Origin: CAZDVQ01 sp964508975
Lineage (GTDB): Bacteria > Bacteroidota > Bacteroidia > Chitinophagales > Saprospiraceae
Direction: 5' to 3'
NCBI GenBank assembly: GCA_964508975.1
Contig: CAZDVQ010000015.1
Span: 1-64,000 of the forward strand
Length of the DNA stretch: 64,000 bases
Below the pieces are notes generated by a model. That model saw nothing but the letters and a program-made list of their open reading frames with translations, was not told the DNA's origin and did not search any database. A program made the translations under genes and the position numbers. This document shows positions 6,647 through 14,544 of this stretch, in pieces. Each line of letters starts with the position of its first letter. The first letter of the stretch is position 1.

Positions 6647-9519
6647 TGGGGATGTTTAGCCTTAAATTGCCCAAGCTCCCTTTAATCCATGCCTTAGCAT
6701 TATGGCTTTGCATTGTACTGCCCATGCATATAGCCTTGGGACAATTTACACTGGTGCAGTCACCAACTTTCAACGCCAAACGTCTACATCACCTGACCCA
6801 AGACCCACATGGCTTGCTCTGGATATGTGCCGACAACGGCCTGTGGTCGTACGATGGGCTTGACTTTTCCCTGCGGTACAAAATTTCAGAACCCAGTTAC
6901 CTGCTGTTTAAAGGCGATACCATCCTAGCCGGTACCCGAACTGGCCAAATAGTGGTGATTGACCACAAGTCCAAAAAAATAATCAAACAAGTACAACTGT
7001 TCAATAGCCCTATCACGGGCATCGTTGCCCAGGGCCAAGCCCAATGGTACTTTAGCTACAGCGATGGATTGGCCATTATTAAAGCCCAGGATACCAGTTT
7101 AATCAAACCTGGGCGGCAAATACCCGAACTGTCTATTTACAGTGCTTGCCTAGATGGCCGGCAACAATCAATATGGCTAGCCACCGACGCTGGTGTTTGC
7201 CAACTAAACTATAAAACAGCTGGGTTTAAATATAAATTACTCAACGACAAAGCGGGCTTACCCGACATTATTATAAAGGCCACAAGCCTTGACCCGCAAG
7301 GGAAACTCTGGGTAGCAGGCTATGAAAATGGCCTCGGATACCTCGATGCGAGCGGCCAATTCAAAGGTTTACAAGCCAAGGGAAGTTGGAATTTCGGCGA
7401 AATCAATTGCCTCCTAGCACTTGACCAATGGATTTACGTGGGTACCGAACAACACGGCGTCGTTCGAATCAACAAAAACAAACCTTGGGTACAACAGCTT
7501 TACCCCAGTGCTGGCACACAAGTCAAAGCCTTGTATGCCGATAAAAGCCAAAATGTGTTTTGCATCGGCAGGGACGGTTTGAGCATGCTCAACACCTCCC
7601 TCGAATGGATTGGCCCTGAATTAAACATTGGGCTTACCCGCGCCCTTTGTACATTGAACGACGGTAGTGTTTGGTTTGCCAGCACTAAAGGACTTCAATC
7701 CATCTCATATGACCGAGCCGGGAAAGCTATGCTCCAACAACATGGTTTAAATCATGTAGCCATAACCTCAATGGCATCTGACAAAGCAGGCAACATTTGG
7801 ATAGGTACTTTTGAATCTGGGCTTATACAGTTCAATACCCTATCGAAGCAAGTCGTTAAACATGATTTGAACAAAGCCCTCGCCAACAACAATGTACTGT
7901 CCGTTAGGATTGCCGACGACGGCACTATCTGGGTATGTACTTTCGGGGGCGTAAACCAGCTTATCCCCAATGCAGGAGGCGGGTATAGTTGCATCACCTA
8001 CGACAAGCGGAATGGGTTCAACAGCAACTACATCTATAATAGCTTTGAAGATTCCCAAGGCCGTATCTGGTTTGCCAGCGATGGTTCTGGCTTATGCTAC
8101 AAAAGCGGCCAACAATTTAAAAGGATTGAGGCCGTCGATAAATTGAGCGTTCAAACGGTGTATGCCGTTACCGAGGATAAGTTGGGTGGCATCTGGTTCT
8201 CAACACCCGACCAAGGCGTTTTTTGCTGGTACAAAGGAAAGCTGCAACAGTGGGGAACGGCCCAGGGATTAAGCTCGGCTAACGTGTACGCCATATTCAG
8301 CGACAGTGATGGTAATATCGTGCTCGTCAACGATAAAACCATCGATGTCATCGAAATAATCAACAAACAGGTACGGGTACACAAAATCAAGTCGCCCTTC
8401 AACAACCGAGCAGAACCCAATATCAATACGGTTTACCCGCTGGGCGAAAACCAGTACGTTATTGGCACATCGGCAGGGCTGATGCTGTATGCTAGTCCAG
8501 ATCAAAACAGCGAGCATCAATCGCGAACCCACTTGAGCCAGGTTCTCCTTTTTTTGTCGCCTGTAGACACAACGGTACAAAAAGTATTTAAAGCAAGCCA
8601 GAACTTTATAAGCTTTGAATACAAAGGCTATTGGTACGCTGCAAGCGAGCTGGTTAAATATAAACGTAAACTTGAAGGCTTTGACCCCGAATGGATTGAA
8701 ACCAAAGACCCCAGCGCGAGCTACCCTAACCTGCCGCCAGGTAAATATACCTTCAAGGTGATGTCAAGCATGCACAACAACTTTGACTTAGCCGAGATGG
8801 AGCAATTTAGTTTCGTCATCAAAAAACCAATCTATCAACAATGGTGGTTCTGGACCATAATCATCACGAGCATATTCTTGGCCTTTATGTATTGGACCCG
8901 CATCCGGGAGCAAAGGCTCGCCCGGGAGGCCAAGCTGAAGGAAGAGAACATACTTTTCCAACTCAAAACTTTGCAAAGTCAAATCGACCCGCATTTTTTA
9001 TTCAACAGCTTCAACACGCTCGTTAGTCTTATCGAGTCAAAGCCGGGCATAGCCGTTGAATATGTGGAACAACTATCAGACCTGTACCGCAGTATCCTCC
9101 AAAACAGGGATAAACCATTGATTAGCTTGCAAGAAGAAATCCACATCCTAAAAAGTTACCTCTTTTTACTGCAACAACGTTTTGGCGAAAATTTAGTGGC
9201 TACCTGGGATATTGCCCCAAGCCATGAGCACTATCTAATTCCGCCCATGACCCTCCAGATGCTCATCGAGAATGCGGTAAAACACAACGTGGTGTCAAAA
9301 CGCAACCCGTTACATATCAGCATCCGCAGCCTTGATGGCCAACACGAAGTTTGCGTGGAAAATAACCTGCTGGCCAAAAACACGAACGCCGCATCGACCA
9401 ATTTCGGGCTAGAAAACTTGAAACAACGCTATAAGTTGCTGACCGACAAGCCAATAGAAATAATTAGACATGCTGATTATTTCAGGGTAAAAGTCCCGCT
9501 CATCATTAAACCCCATTAA
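6646..9519 (+). CDS. two-component sensor histidine kinase, beta-propeller plus LytS-type kinase
   Basis: A 957-residue membrane sensor. A signal/anchor segment (about 14-32) is followed by periplasmic regulator-propeller repeats of the form (D/S)xxGxIWxxTxxGL, for example near residues 380-410, 420-440 and 465-485. A Y_Y_Y domain with GYWYAASELVKYKRKLEG (about 660-720), one membrane helix (WWFWTIIITSIFLAFMYW) and a PF06580-type kinase domain follow. The phospho-accepting His is in DPHFLFNSFN near residue 781 and the N-box in LIENAVKHN near 873-881. It resembles the periplasmic sensing half of hybrid two-component systems, but the output is a separate LytTR regulator starting 3 bases downstream. 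The ligand is unknown. Confidence 0.95.
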   Translation: MGMFSLKLPKLPLIHALALWLCIVLPMHIALGQFTLVQSPTFNAKRLHHLTQDPHGLLWICADNGLWSYDGLDFSLRYKISEPSYLLFKGDTILAGTRTGQIVVIDHKSKKIIKQVQLFNSPITGIVAQGQAQWYFSYSDGLAIIKAQDTSLIKPGRQIPELSIYSACLDGRQQSIWLATDAGVCQLNYKTAGFKYKLLNDKAGLPDIIIKATSLDPQGKLWVAGYENGLGYLDASGQFKGLQAKGSWNFGEINCLLALDQWIYVGTEQHGVVRINKNKPWVQQLYPSAGTQVKALYADKSQNVFCIGRDGLSMLNTSLEWIGPELNIGLTRALCTLNDGSVWFASTKGLQSISYDRAGKAMLQQHGLNHVAITSMASDKAGNIWIGTFESGLIQFNTLSKQVVKHDLNKALANNNVLSVRIADDGTIWVCTFGGVNQLIPNAGGGYSCITYDKRNGFNSNYIYNSFEDSQGRIWFASDGSGLCYKSGQQFKRIEAVDKLSVQTVYAVTEDKLGGIWFSTPDQGVFCWYKGKLQQWGTAQGLSSANVYAIFSDSDGNIVLVNDKTIDVIEIINKQVRVHKIKSPFNNRAEPNINTVYPLGENQYVIGTSAGLMLYASPDQNSEHQSRTHLSQVLLFLSPVDTTVQKVFKASQNFISFEYKGYWYAASELVKYKRKLEGFDPEWIETKDPSASYPNLPPGKYTFKVMSSMHNNFDLAEMEQFSFVIKKPIYQQWWFWTIIITSIFLAFMYWTRIREQRLAREAKLKEENILFQLKTLQSQIDPHFLFNSFNTLVSLIESKPGIAVEYVEQLSDLYRSILQNRDKPLISLQEEIHILKSYLFLLQQRFGENLVATWDIAPSHEHYLIPPMTLQMLIENAVKHNVVSKRNPLHISIRSLDGQHEVCVENNLLAKNTNAASTNFGLENLKQRYKLLTDKPIEIIRHADYFRVKVPLIIKPH

Positions 9520-9522
9520 GCC

Positions 9523-10296
9523 ATGCGCATACTAATCATAGAAGATGAACCACTAGCCGTTGAAAGGCTTGTCAGACTCATACAGGAACAAGACAGCGAC
9601 TGCGAAATCATTTCAGGCATCGACTCTGTCGTGGGGGCCCTCGAGTGGCTCTCTGAAAACGCCGAGCCCGATATTACTTTCCTGGATATAGAACTGGCCG
9701 ATGGCCGAAGTTTTGAAATATTGGAGGTGTACAAATTTACGAACCCCATTATTTTCACCACGGCCTTCGACGAGTTTGCCGTGCAAGCTTTCAGGGTTCA
9801 GGCGCTCGACTATTTGCTCAAGCCCATTAAAAAACTAGAATTTGGCGATGCCCTCAGCCGTGCTATCGCACACCTCCGCAGCAAAGTGTCGCAGTCAGAT
9901 GCCCTGGAGCAATTGAAAACTCAAAATATTGACAAAAGCCTCGAGTTCCGCAAGCGCCTGATGGTGCGTTTTGGGCAAAGTTTCAAGGTGGTTGAAAGCG
10001 AGGACATTGCTTATCTGTACACCGAGGAAAAAGTTGTGCTGCTGGTCACTTTTGCAGGTAGAACGCTCCCCCTGGACTATACCCTCGAGCAACTAGAGCG
10101 CATGCTGGACCCCGCCATATTTTTCCGCATCAATCGTCAGTTCATCGTGAATATGCACGCTGTACAAGACATGACCATCAGCTCAAAATCAAGGGTTAAG
10201 CTAGGGCTACACCCCAAGACCAGCAAAGAAGTTATCGTGAGCACCGAGCGCTCGCCCGTGTTCAAAAAATGGATTTCAGGCGAGCATCTAGCCTAA
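9523..10296 (+). CDS. LytTR-family DNA-binding response regulator
   Basis: A 257-residue regulator. The receiver domain (1-120) has acidic residues in IIEDEP, the phospho-Asp55 in ITFLDIELADG, Thr80 in FTTAFDEFAV, and Lys100 in LLKPIKK. The LytTR DNA-binding domain (about 150-250) includes IAYLYTEEKVVLLVT and FFRINRQFIVNMHAV. LytTR proteins bind pairs of about 9-bp direct repeats roughly two helical turns apart. Exactly such sites precede the next two promoters downstream (10459-10488 and 11044-11073). It is the cognate partner of the kinase encoded immediately upstream. Confidence 0.96.
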   Translation: MRILIIEDEPLAVERLVRLIQEQDSDCEIISGIDSVVGALEWLSENAEPDITFLDIELADGRSFEILEVYKFTNPIIFTTAFDEFAVQAFRVQALDYLLKPIKKLEFGDALSRAIAHLRSKVSQSDALEQLKTQNIDKSLEFRKRLMVRFGQSFKVVESEDIAYLYTEEKVVLLVTFAGRTLPLDYTLEQLERMLDPAIFFRINRQFIVNMHAVQDMTISSKSRVKLGLHPKTSKEVIVSTERSPVFKKWISGEHLA

Positions 10297-10310
10297 GCGT
10301 ACTTCATTTT

Positions 10311-10434
10311 TATTTTTTGGGCGTTCCCCCAGCCGATACCGGCTGGGGTCGCAGCCTTATGCACTCGCTGTTCGCTCGGTGGCTACGCCACTGGCACCTG
10401 CGGTGCCATGCGCCAGGCTGCTAACGCGGGGCGT
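10311..10434 (+). repeat. GC-rich modular repeat, family 1, copy d
   Basis: Follows the regulator gene. TTTTTTGGGCGTT leads into hairpin A with a long stem (CCCCAGCCG, loop ATAC, CGGCTGGGG), then CTCGCTGTTCGCTCGG. The third hairpin is GGCACC TGC GGTGCC. It ends GCTAACGCGGGGCG. The poly-T plus hairpin could terminate the upstream operon. Confidence 0.8.
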
Positions 10435-10458
10435 TTCGGCTCATTTGCACTGGTTTTC

Positions 10459-10488
10459 CCCGTTCAGCGGTAGATTGTTCCCGTTCGG
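10459..10488 (+). promoter_or_regulatory. predicted LytTR operator (direct repeat CCCGTTC(A/G)G, 21-bp period)
   Basis: CCCGTTCAG at 10459-10467 and CCCGTTCGG at 10480-10488 are spaced 21 bp start to start, the classic LytTR arrangement. Each matches the published LytTR half-site pattern at eight of nine positions by my reading. The second half-site ends 33 bp before the -7 box at 10522. Confidence 0.75.
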
Positions 10489-10521
10489 CGGCAAGGGCCC
10501 AAAATTATGCATCAAAGCCTG

Positions 10522-10529
10522 CACCTTTG
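10522..10529 (+). promoter_or_regulatory. -7 element (CACCTTTG)
   Basis: CACCTTTGCGTTCAT resembles TAnnTTTG and is nearly identical to the box at 11107 (CATCTTTGCGTTCAT). Both lie 33 bp after a CCCGTTC repeat pair. Confidence 0.55.
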
Positions 10530-10596
10530 CGTTCATGATTGCAACAAGACATAAGTATATGTCTACATTATTCCTCATTTCAAACCATTCCAAGCT

Positions 10597-11037
10597 ATGA
10601 AAAACCTATTGTTGTTCCTAACCGTTTCTATCAGCTTTTTGACATTGACCGCTTGCACCAAAGTAAACGACGATGACTTGAACACCGTGCCTACACCAAC
10701 CAATGTAACTCAAACGGTACAAACTGGCGACTGGCGTGTAACCTACTACTGGGATACCGACCACGACGCTACCAGTTACTTTAGCAATTATACCTTTAGC
10801 TTCATGGCCGATGGTAGCCTTACCGCAACCTATGGCAGCACAACCATGACAGGTACTTGGAGCGCCGGAACCGACGACAGCCAAACTAAGCTCTACCTTA
10901 GTTTCTTGGTATCTGAAATCTTCCAAGAAATCTCTGAAGATTGGCACGTGATCGAGCGCACCAGTACAAAAATCCGTCTAGAAGACGTAAGTGGCGGCAA
11001 CGGTGGCACCGACTACTTGACCTTTGAAAAAATATAG
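10597..11037 (+). CDS. secreted lipoprotein, lipocalin-like
   Basis: A 146-residue lipoprotein. The signal peptide ends in lipobox LTACTK (Cys20), followed by a Thr/Pro linker and then TGDWRVTYYWDTD and GTWSAGTDDSQ blocks. These resemble the small lipocalin-like/DUF-type lipoproteins common in Bacteroidota. It has its own promoter with a LytTR-type operator, and the next operon starts again with the same kind of operator. Its function is unknown; from the regulation, it likely acts with the exported heme and YceI proteins downstream. Confidence 0.8.
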   Translation: MKNLLLFLTVSISFLTLTACTKVNDDDLNTVPTPTNVTQTVQTGDWRVTYYWDTDHDATSYFSNYTFSFMADGSLTATYGSTTMTGTWSAGTDDSQTKLYLSFLVSEIFQEISEDWHVIERTSTKIRLEDVSGGNGGTDYLTFEKI

Positions 11038-11043
11038 TCGATT

Positions 11044-11073
11044 CCCGTTCAGCGGCAGTTTATTCCCGTTCAG
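11044..11073 (+). promoter_or_regulatory. predicted LytTR operator (perfect direct repeat CCCGTTCAG, 21-bp period)
   Basis: Two identical CCCGTTCAG half-sites at 11044-11052 and 11065-11073 lie 21 bp apart and end exactly 33 bp before the -7 box at 11107. This geometry matches the 10459 site base for base, although the sequences between the half-sites and the boxes differ. Confidence 0.8.
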
Positions 11074-11106
11074 CCTTAAACCTTGAGTATTAAACAAGAA
11101 ACGTTG

Positions 11107-11114
11107 CATCTTTG
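11107..11114 (+). promoter_or_regulatory. -7 element (CATCTTTG)
   Basis: CATCTTTGCGTTCAT lies 35 bases before the ATG at 11150. It drives the heme-lipoprotein operon. Confidence 0.6.
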
Positions 11115-11149
11115 CGTTCATTATATAGCTTTGCTAAAAGACTCGCACT

Positions 11150-11884
11150 ATGAAACAAAACATGCTCGTACTCATCGGTTTAATGGCTGTACTGGGGTTT
11201 ACCCAAACGGCTTGTACCCATTACCTCGACGACTCTACAACTCCCGTCGACCCGATTGACACCACCGATAACAGCGCCAACAGCAACAACCCCTGTAGCC
11301 CGGACTCTGTTTACTTTGCAGCAGATATATTACCACTGCTCCAATCAAACTGCGCCATGAGTGGTTGCCACAGCACCGCCTCACACGAGGACGGTGTTGT
11401 ATTAGTATCATACAGTACCATTATGCAAACAGGCGAAATCACGCCTTTCAACTCAGGCAATAGCGAAATTTATGAAGTAATCACTGAGACCAACCCCAAT
11501 AAAATCATGCCACCGCCGCCAGCCCTTCCTTTAAGTGCCGCACAAATAGCCATGATCAATACTTGGATTCAACAAGGCGCCCTTAATAATGCTTGCAACC
11601 AGAATGCCAGCGGCTGTGATACGACCAACATGAGCTTTGCCAATAATATTCGTCCAATTTTGCAGAGTGCCTGTATTGGTTGTCACCAAGGCAATTCTCC
11701 TGGTGGCGGTATAAACCTTAGTACCTACACCGGAGTTTTAGGCTCGGTTGGTACAGGAGAGCTCATGGGCTCTATCCGCCGACAGTCAGGGTTTTCAGCG
11801 ATGCCGAAAAACGGCGCAGCCTTACAGGCATGCCAAATCAACAAGATACAGGCTTGGATCAACCAAGGCGCACCGAACAATTAA
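11150..11884 (+). CDS. lipoprotein with two c-type cytochrome-like domains
   Basis: A 244-residue exported lipoprotein (lipobox TQTAC, Cys22). It contains two tandem heme-binding units. The first has CAMSGCH, a CX4CH motif at residues 68-74, with a later KIMPPPP that could supply the axial Met. The second has the standard CIGCH at 175-179 with SAMPKNG near 218. Each unit ends in a W-I-xxGA(L/P)NN block. It resembles the Planctomycete-type cytochrome c domains (PSCyt/DUF1549 neighbourhood). It likely transfers electrons at the outer membrane. It leads the operator-controlled run of exported proteins and is paralogous to the 12072 protein. Confidence 0.88.
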   Translation: MKQNMLVLIGLMAVLGFTQTACTHYLDDSTTPVDPIDTTDNSANSNNPCSPDSVYFAADILPLLQSNCAMSGCHSTASHEDGVVLVSYSTIMQTGEITPFNSGNSEIYEVITETNPNKIMPPPPALPLSAAQIAMINTWIQQGALNNACNQNASGCDTTNMSFANNIRPILQSACIGCHQGNSPGGGINLSTYTGVLGSVGTGELMGSIRRQSGFSAMPKNGAALQACQINKIQAWINQGAPNN

Positions 11885-11907
11885 GCCCAAAACTTGTATT
11901 ATTTATT

Positions 11908-12018
11908 GCGTTAGCTGGCCGGAGTGCCGTGCCGCAGGCACGGGTACCGCAGGTACCGAGCGAATAGCGAGCACGCAGGACAGCGGCGGCGCAGCCGCAA
12001 CGCCCAAATCAAAAAAAA
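11908..12018 (-). repeat. GC-rich modular repeat, family 1, copy e
   Basis: A reverse copy between the two cytochrome genes. Minus-strand order: poly-T, GGGCGTT, hairpin A (GCGGC TGC GCCGC), GCTCGCTATTCGCTCGG, GGTACC hairpin, GGCACGG. The poly-T end points toward the 12072 gene. Confidence 0.8.
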
Positions 12019-12071
12019 CGGCCTAGTTATTGAACGGTCTGCTTTAATCCAATTAAAACCTTTCCATTCCC

Positions 12072-12443
12072 ATGAAAAAATTACTTGTTCTTGGCGCCTT
12101 AGCGGCTGCTGTTTTAGCCTTTAACCCAGGCTGTTACTACGATTCGGAAGAGGATCTCTACCCCAACACCAGCTGCGATACCACAGCCGTGAGTTACAGT
12201 ACCACCATTTTACCCATCCTGCAAAACCAATGTCTAGGTTGCCACAGTGCTAACGCCAACTCGGGCAGCGTGAACCTTGAGGGCTATGCCCAGGTAAAAA
12301 TTTACGTAGATAATGGCAAGCTTTTGGGTAGTATACAACATGGCTCCGGCTACTCGCCCATGCCTAAGGACCAACCCAAAATGGAACCTTGTACCATTAA
12401 CCGCGTGGCAAGCTGGATTAACGCTGGCGCTTTGAATAACTAA
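12072..12443 (+). CDS. lipoprotein with one c-type cytochrome-like domain
   Basis: A 123-residue lipoprotein. The signal ends at lipobox FNPGC (Cys21). One heme site CLGCH (residues 54-58) is followed by SPMPKD, which could supply the distal Met, and by the ASWINAGALNN block. It is clearly a one-domain paralogue of the second half of the 11150 protein. No -7 box is visible between copy e and its ATG, so it is probably read through from the 11107 promoter. The OB-fold gene starts 18 bases after its stop. Confidence 0.88.
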   Translation: MKKLLVLGALAAAVLAFNPGCYYDSEEDLYPNTSCDTTAVSYSTTILPILQNQCLGCHSANANSGSVNLEGYAQVKIYVDNGKLLGSIQHGSGYSPMPKDQPKMEPCTINRVASWINAGALNN

Positions 12444-12461
12444 ACATAACCTCCATCACCC

Positions 12462-12887
12462 ATGAAGAAACTACTCAAATACAGCTGGCTACTCTTGATT
12501 CCGGTAGCTGTACTCGGCTACATCGGTTACAAGATGTACAATAAACCACACACTGACATCGTGGCCGTAAAAGCGGATTTCACGCTCGAAGCAGCTGCTT
12601 TGTTCAGCGAGTACGAAGCCGATGAAAACGCCGCGAACGCTAAATATCTCGGTAAAATTATCGAGGTAAAAGGCAACGTGCTCAGCGCTGAGGCCGATGA
12701 CCGTGGCATCGTTAACCTCACCATCGACGGTGGCGGCATGATGGGCGGAATCAGCTGCAAGATGGACTCGACACAGTATGAAGCAGCCTTGAAGCTCAAC
12801 CCAGGTACCCCTGTAAACGTAAAAGGCGAGCTCACGGGCAAGCTCATGGACGTTGAGTTGAACCGCTGTTTTTTAATCGCTCAATAA
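12462..12887 (+). CDS. membrane-anchored OB-fold (tRNA_anti-like) protein
   Basis: A 141-residue protein. An uncleaved N-terminal helix (about 8-26) anchors it in the inner membrane. The exported part (about 40-140) has the tRNA_anti-like OB-fold signature: LFSEYEADENAANAKYLGKIIEVKGNV in segments, then INLTIDGGG-like strands and KGELTGKL. This small domain is found next to YceI, cytochrome and beta-barrel genes in Bacteroidota. The ligand is unknown. Nucleic-acid binding is not implied by the fold in this exported setting. Confidence 0.82.
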   Translation: MKKLLKYSWLLLIPVAVLGYIGYKMYNKPHTDIVAVKADFTLEAAALFSEYEADENAANAKYLGKIIEVKGNVLSAEADDRGIVNLTIDGGGMMGGISCKMDSTQYEAALKLNPGTPVNVKGELTGKLMDVELNRCFLIAQ

Positions 12888-12913
12888 TTTTTCACCGCAT
12901 AATCTCCATTCCC

Positions 12914-13456
12914 ATGAAAAGAATCATCATCGCGCTGGCACTACTTTTTGCCGCAGCAACTAGTACCCAAGCCCAGAAATATTTTACCAAAACTGGCCAC
13001 ATCTCTTTCTTCTCTTCTACTTCAATGGAAGATATTGAAGCCCACAACTACAAGGCTAATGCCGTTCTTGACGCCGCTACTGGCGCCATGGAATTTGCCG
13101 TGTTGATCAAAGGTTTCGAGTTTAAAAAAGCCTTGATGCAGGAGCACTTCAACGAGAACCACATGGAATCAGAGAAGTTCCCAAAAGCTACTTTTAAAGG
13201 TTCTATCACCAACATAAAGGATGTAAACTTTAAAAAAGACGGCGAGTACAAAGTAACCGTAACTGGCGATTTGACCATCCACGGCGAAACTAAAAAAGTG
13301 ACCACCAACGGCGTATTCCGCGTGAAAGCAGGCGTTGTAAGTGCTTTTGCCGAGTTTAACGTGGCCCTTGACGATTACAAAATCAAAAAACACCCGGCGT
13401 TGGCCAAGTCAATTAAAGTAACCGTTGACTTGTCGAAACTCGACGCCATGAACTAA
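12914..13456 (+). CDS. YceI-family exported lipid-binding protein
   Basis: A 180-residue protein with a cleavable signal (cleavage after TQAQ, about residue 20) and a complete YceI lipocalin-like domain: GHISFFSSTSMEDIEAHN, LMQEHFNENHMESEKFPKA and GDLTIHGETKKVT in order. It is the second YceI of the region; the first (6086) is coupled to the sensor kinase. YceI proteins carry isoprenoid-like molecules such as quinones in the periplasm, which fits a cluster rich in c-type hemes. A terminator-like hairpin follows within 20 bases. Confidence 0.92.
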   Translation: MKRIIIALALLFAAATSTQAQKYFTKTGHISFFSSTSMEDIEAHNYKANAVLDAATGAMEFAVLIKGFEFKKALMQEHFNENHMESEKFPKATFKGSITNIKDVNFKKDGEYKVTVTGDLTIHGETKKVTTNGVFRVKAGVVSAFAEFNVALDDYKIKKHPALAKSIKVTVDLSKLDAMN

Positions 13457-13474
13457 TATTTTGTCCATCCAGTG

Positions 13475-13510
13475 AACGCAGGGCCCAGTTTTGGTCACCC
13501 TGCGTTTTTA
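13475..13510 (+). terminator. intrinsic terminator or attenuator
   Basis: AACGCAGGG (13475-13483) pairs with CCCTGCGTT (13498-13506) and is followed by TTTTT. It lies between the YceI gene and the beta-barrel gene on the same strand, so it would partly uncouple their expression. Confidence 0.8.
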
Positions 13511-13526
13511 CATCATAAGAACAGCC

Positions 13527-14441
13527 ATGAAAAACCTAAGCCTTACCTTACTCTTTTCCTTATTTTGCATAGGCAGTGCCTGGGCACAGCCTGAAAACGA
13601 GGGCGATTTATTGTCGCTCTTGGGCGATGAAGACTCCGTTGAGACCAAAGAACTGGTGCGCGCTAGCTTTAAAGCCAACCGGGTTATCAACTCGCACTCG
13701 CTAGAGAATACCCCTGGCGGTGTACTCGACGTTAAAATCTCACACCGTTTTGGTCAGTTGACCAGCGGTTTTTCAAACTTTTTCGGTTTAGACAATGCCT
13801 CTATTCGTTTAGGCATTGACATGGGCATCACCGACCGCCTTATGGTGGGTATTGGTCGTAGCAGCTACGGTAAAACGGTAGATGGTTTTATCAAGTACAA
13901 GCTGTTGTGGCAGAGCAAAGGCAAAAAAGCTATGCCTGTATCGGTACTGTTGATGAGCGCCATGACCATCAATACCTCAGAATGGCAATACCCTGACCGC
14001 GAGAATTTTTTCAGCTCACGCCTGGGTTATACACATCAATTGCTGATTGGCCGTAAATTTAGCGAAGGCTTCTCGGCCCAGTTGATGCCAACCCTGGTAC
14101 ACCGCAACCTGGTAGCTACCAACGCCGAGAAAAACTCGGTATTCGCTATCGGTGCAGCTGCCCGCCAAAAGATTACCAAAAGGGTTGCCTTAACCGCCGA
14201 GTACTACTACGTGATGCCTAACCAGGTAGATGAACGTTTTAAAAACAGCCTTTCCGTGGGTGTCGATATCGAAACGGGTGGCCACGTGTTCCAACTACAC
14301 GCCAGCAACTCGCAACCGATGTTCGAGCGTGGTTTCATCACCGAGACCAATGGCGATTGGCTGAAAGGCAATATCTACGTGGGCTTCAACATTTCGAGGG
14401 TGTTTAATATCTATACCCCGAAACCGAAGAAAATAGACTAG
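13527..14441 (+). CDS. DUF5777-like outer-membrane beta-barrel protein
   Basis: About 304 residues. A signal peptide ends GSAWAQ near residue 20, followed by repeated amphipathic strands ending on aromatic residues, for example LDVKISHRFGQLTSGFSNFFGL, RLMVGIGRSSYGKTVDGFIKYKLLW and LTAEYYYVMPNQ in segments. The order YceI / OB-fold / cytochrome / barrel is one I associate with DUF5777 proteins in Bacteroidota. The start at 13527 (MKNLSL) is preferred over an upstream frame start because only it gives a proper signal peptide and it falls after the 13475 hairpin. Function unknown; possibly a porin or the outer-membrane partner of the heme proteins. Confidence 0.83.
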   Translation: MKNLSLTLLFSLFCIGSAWAQPENEGDLLSLLGDEDSVETKELVRASFKANRVINSHSLENTPGGVLDVKISHRFGQLTSGFSNFFGLDNASIRLGIDMGITDRLMVGIGRSSYGKTVDGFIKYKLLWQSKGKKAMPVSVLLMSAMTINTSEWQYPDRENFFSSRLGYTHQLLIGRKFSEGFSAQLMPTLVHRNLVATNAEKNSVFAIGAAARQKITKRVALTAEYYYVMPNQVDERFKNSLSVGVDIETGGHVFQLHASNSQPMFERGFITETNGDWLKGNIYVGFNISRVFNIYTPKPKKID

Positions 14442-14446
14442 CTAGT

Positions 14447-14540
14447 TGTGAGCGGTAAGATGTGAGTTGTGAGTTGTGAGATGTAAGTTGTGAGATTTGA
14501 GATGATTGACTTACCGCTCACATCTTACATCTTACATCTA
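14447..14540. repeat. AT-rich TGTGAG satellite with inverted arms
   Basis: TGTGAGCGGTAAG at 14447-14459 is repeated exactly in inverse at 14510-14522. Between them are tandem units of TTGTGAG/ATGTGAG/ATGTAAG. Inverse units CATCTTA follow to 14540. The same units recur at 5702-5733 and 14631-14672. Confidence 0.85.
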
Positions 14541-14544
14541 ATTT

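Noticed and set aside
10379..10600. 73-codon frame before the 10597 lipoprotein
   Set aside because: It lies inside GC-rich copy d and the promoter region, and no signal or domain is seen.
12017..12037. Inverse CCGTT pair upstream of the 12072 cytochrome gene as a LytTR site
   Set aside because: The spacing is 16 bp, not 21, it lies on the other strand, and there is no promoter box at the right distance.
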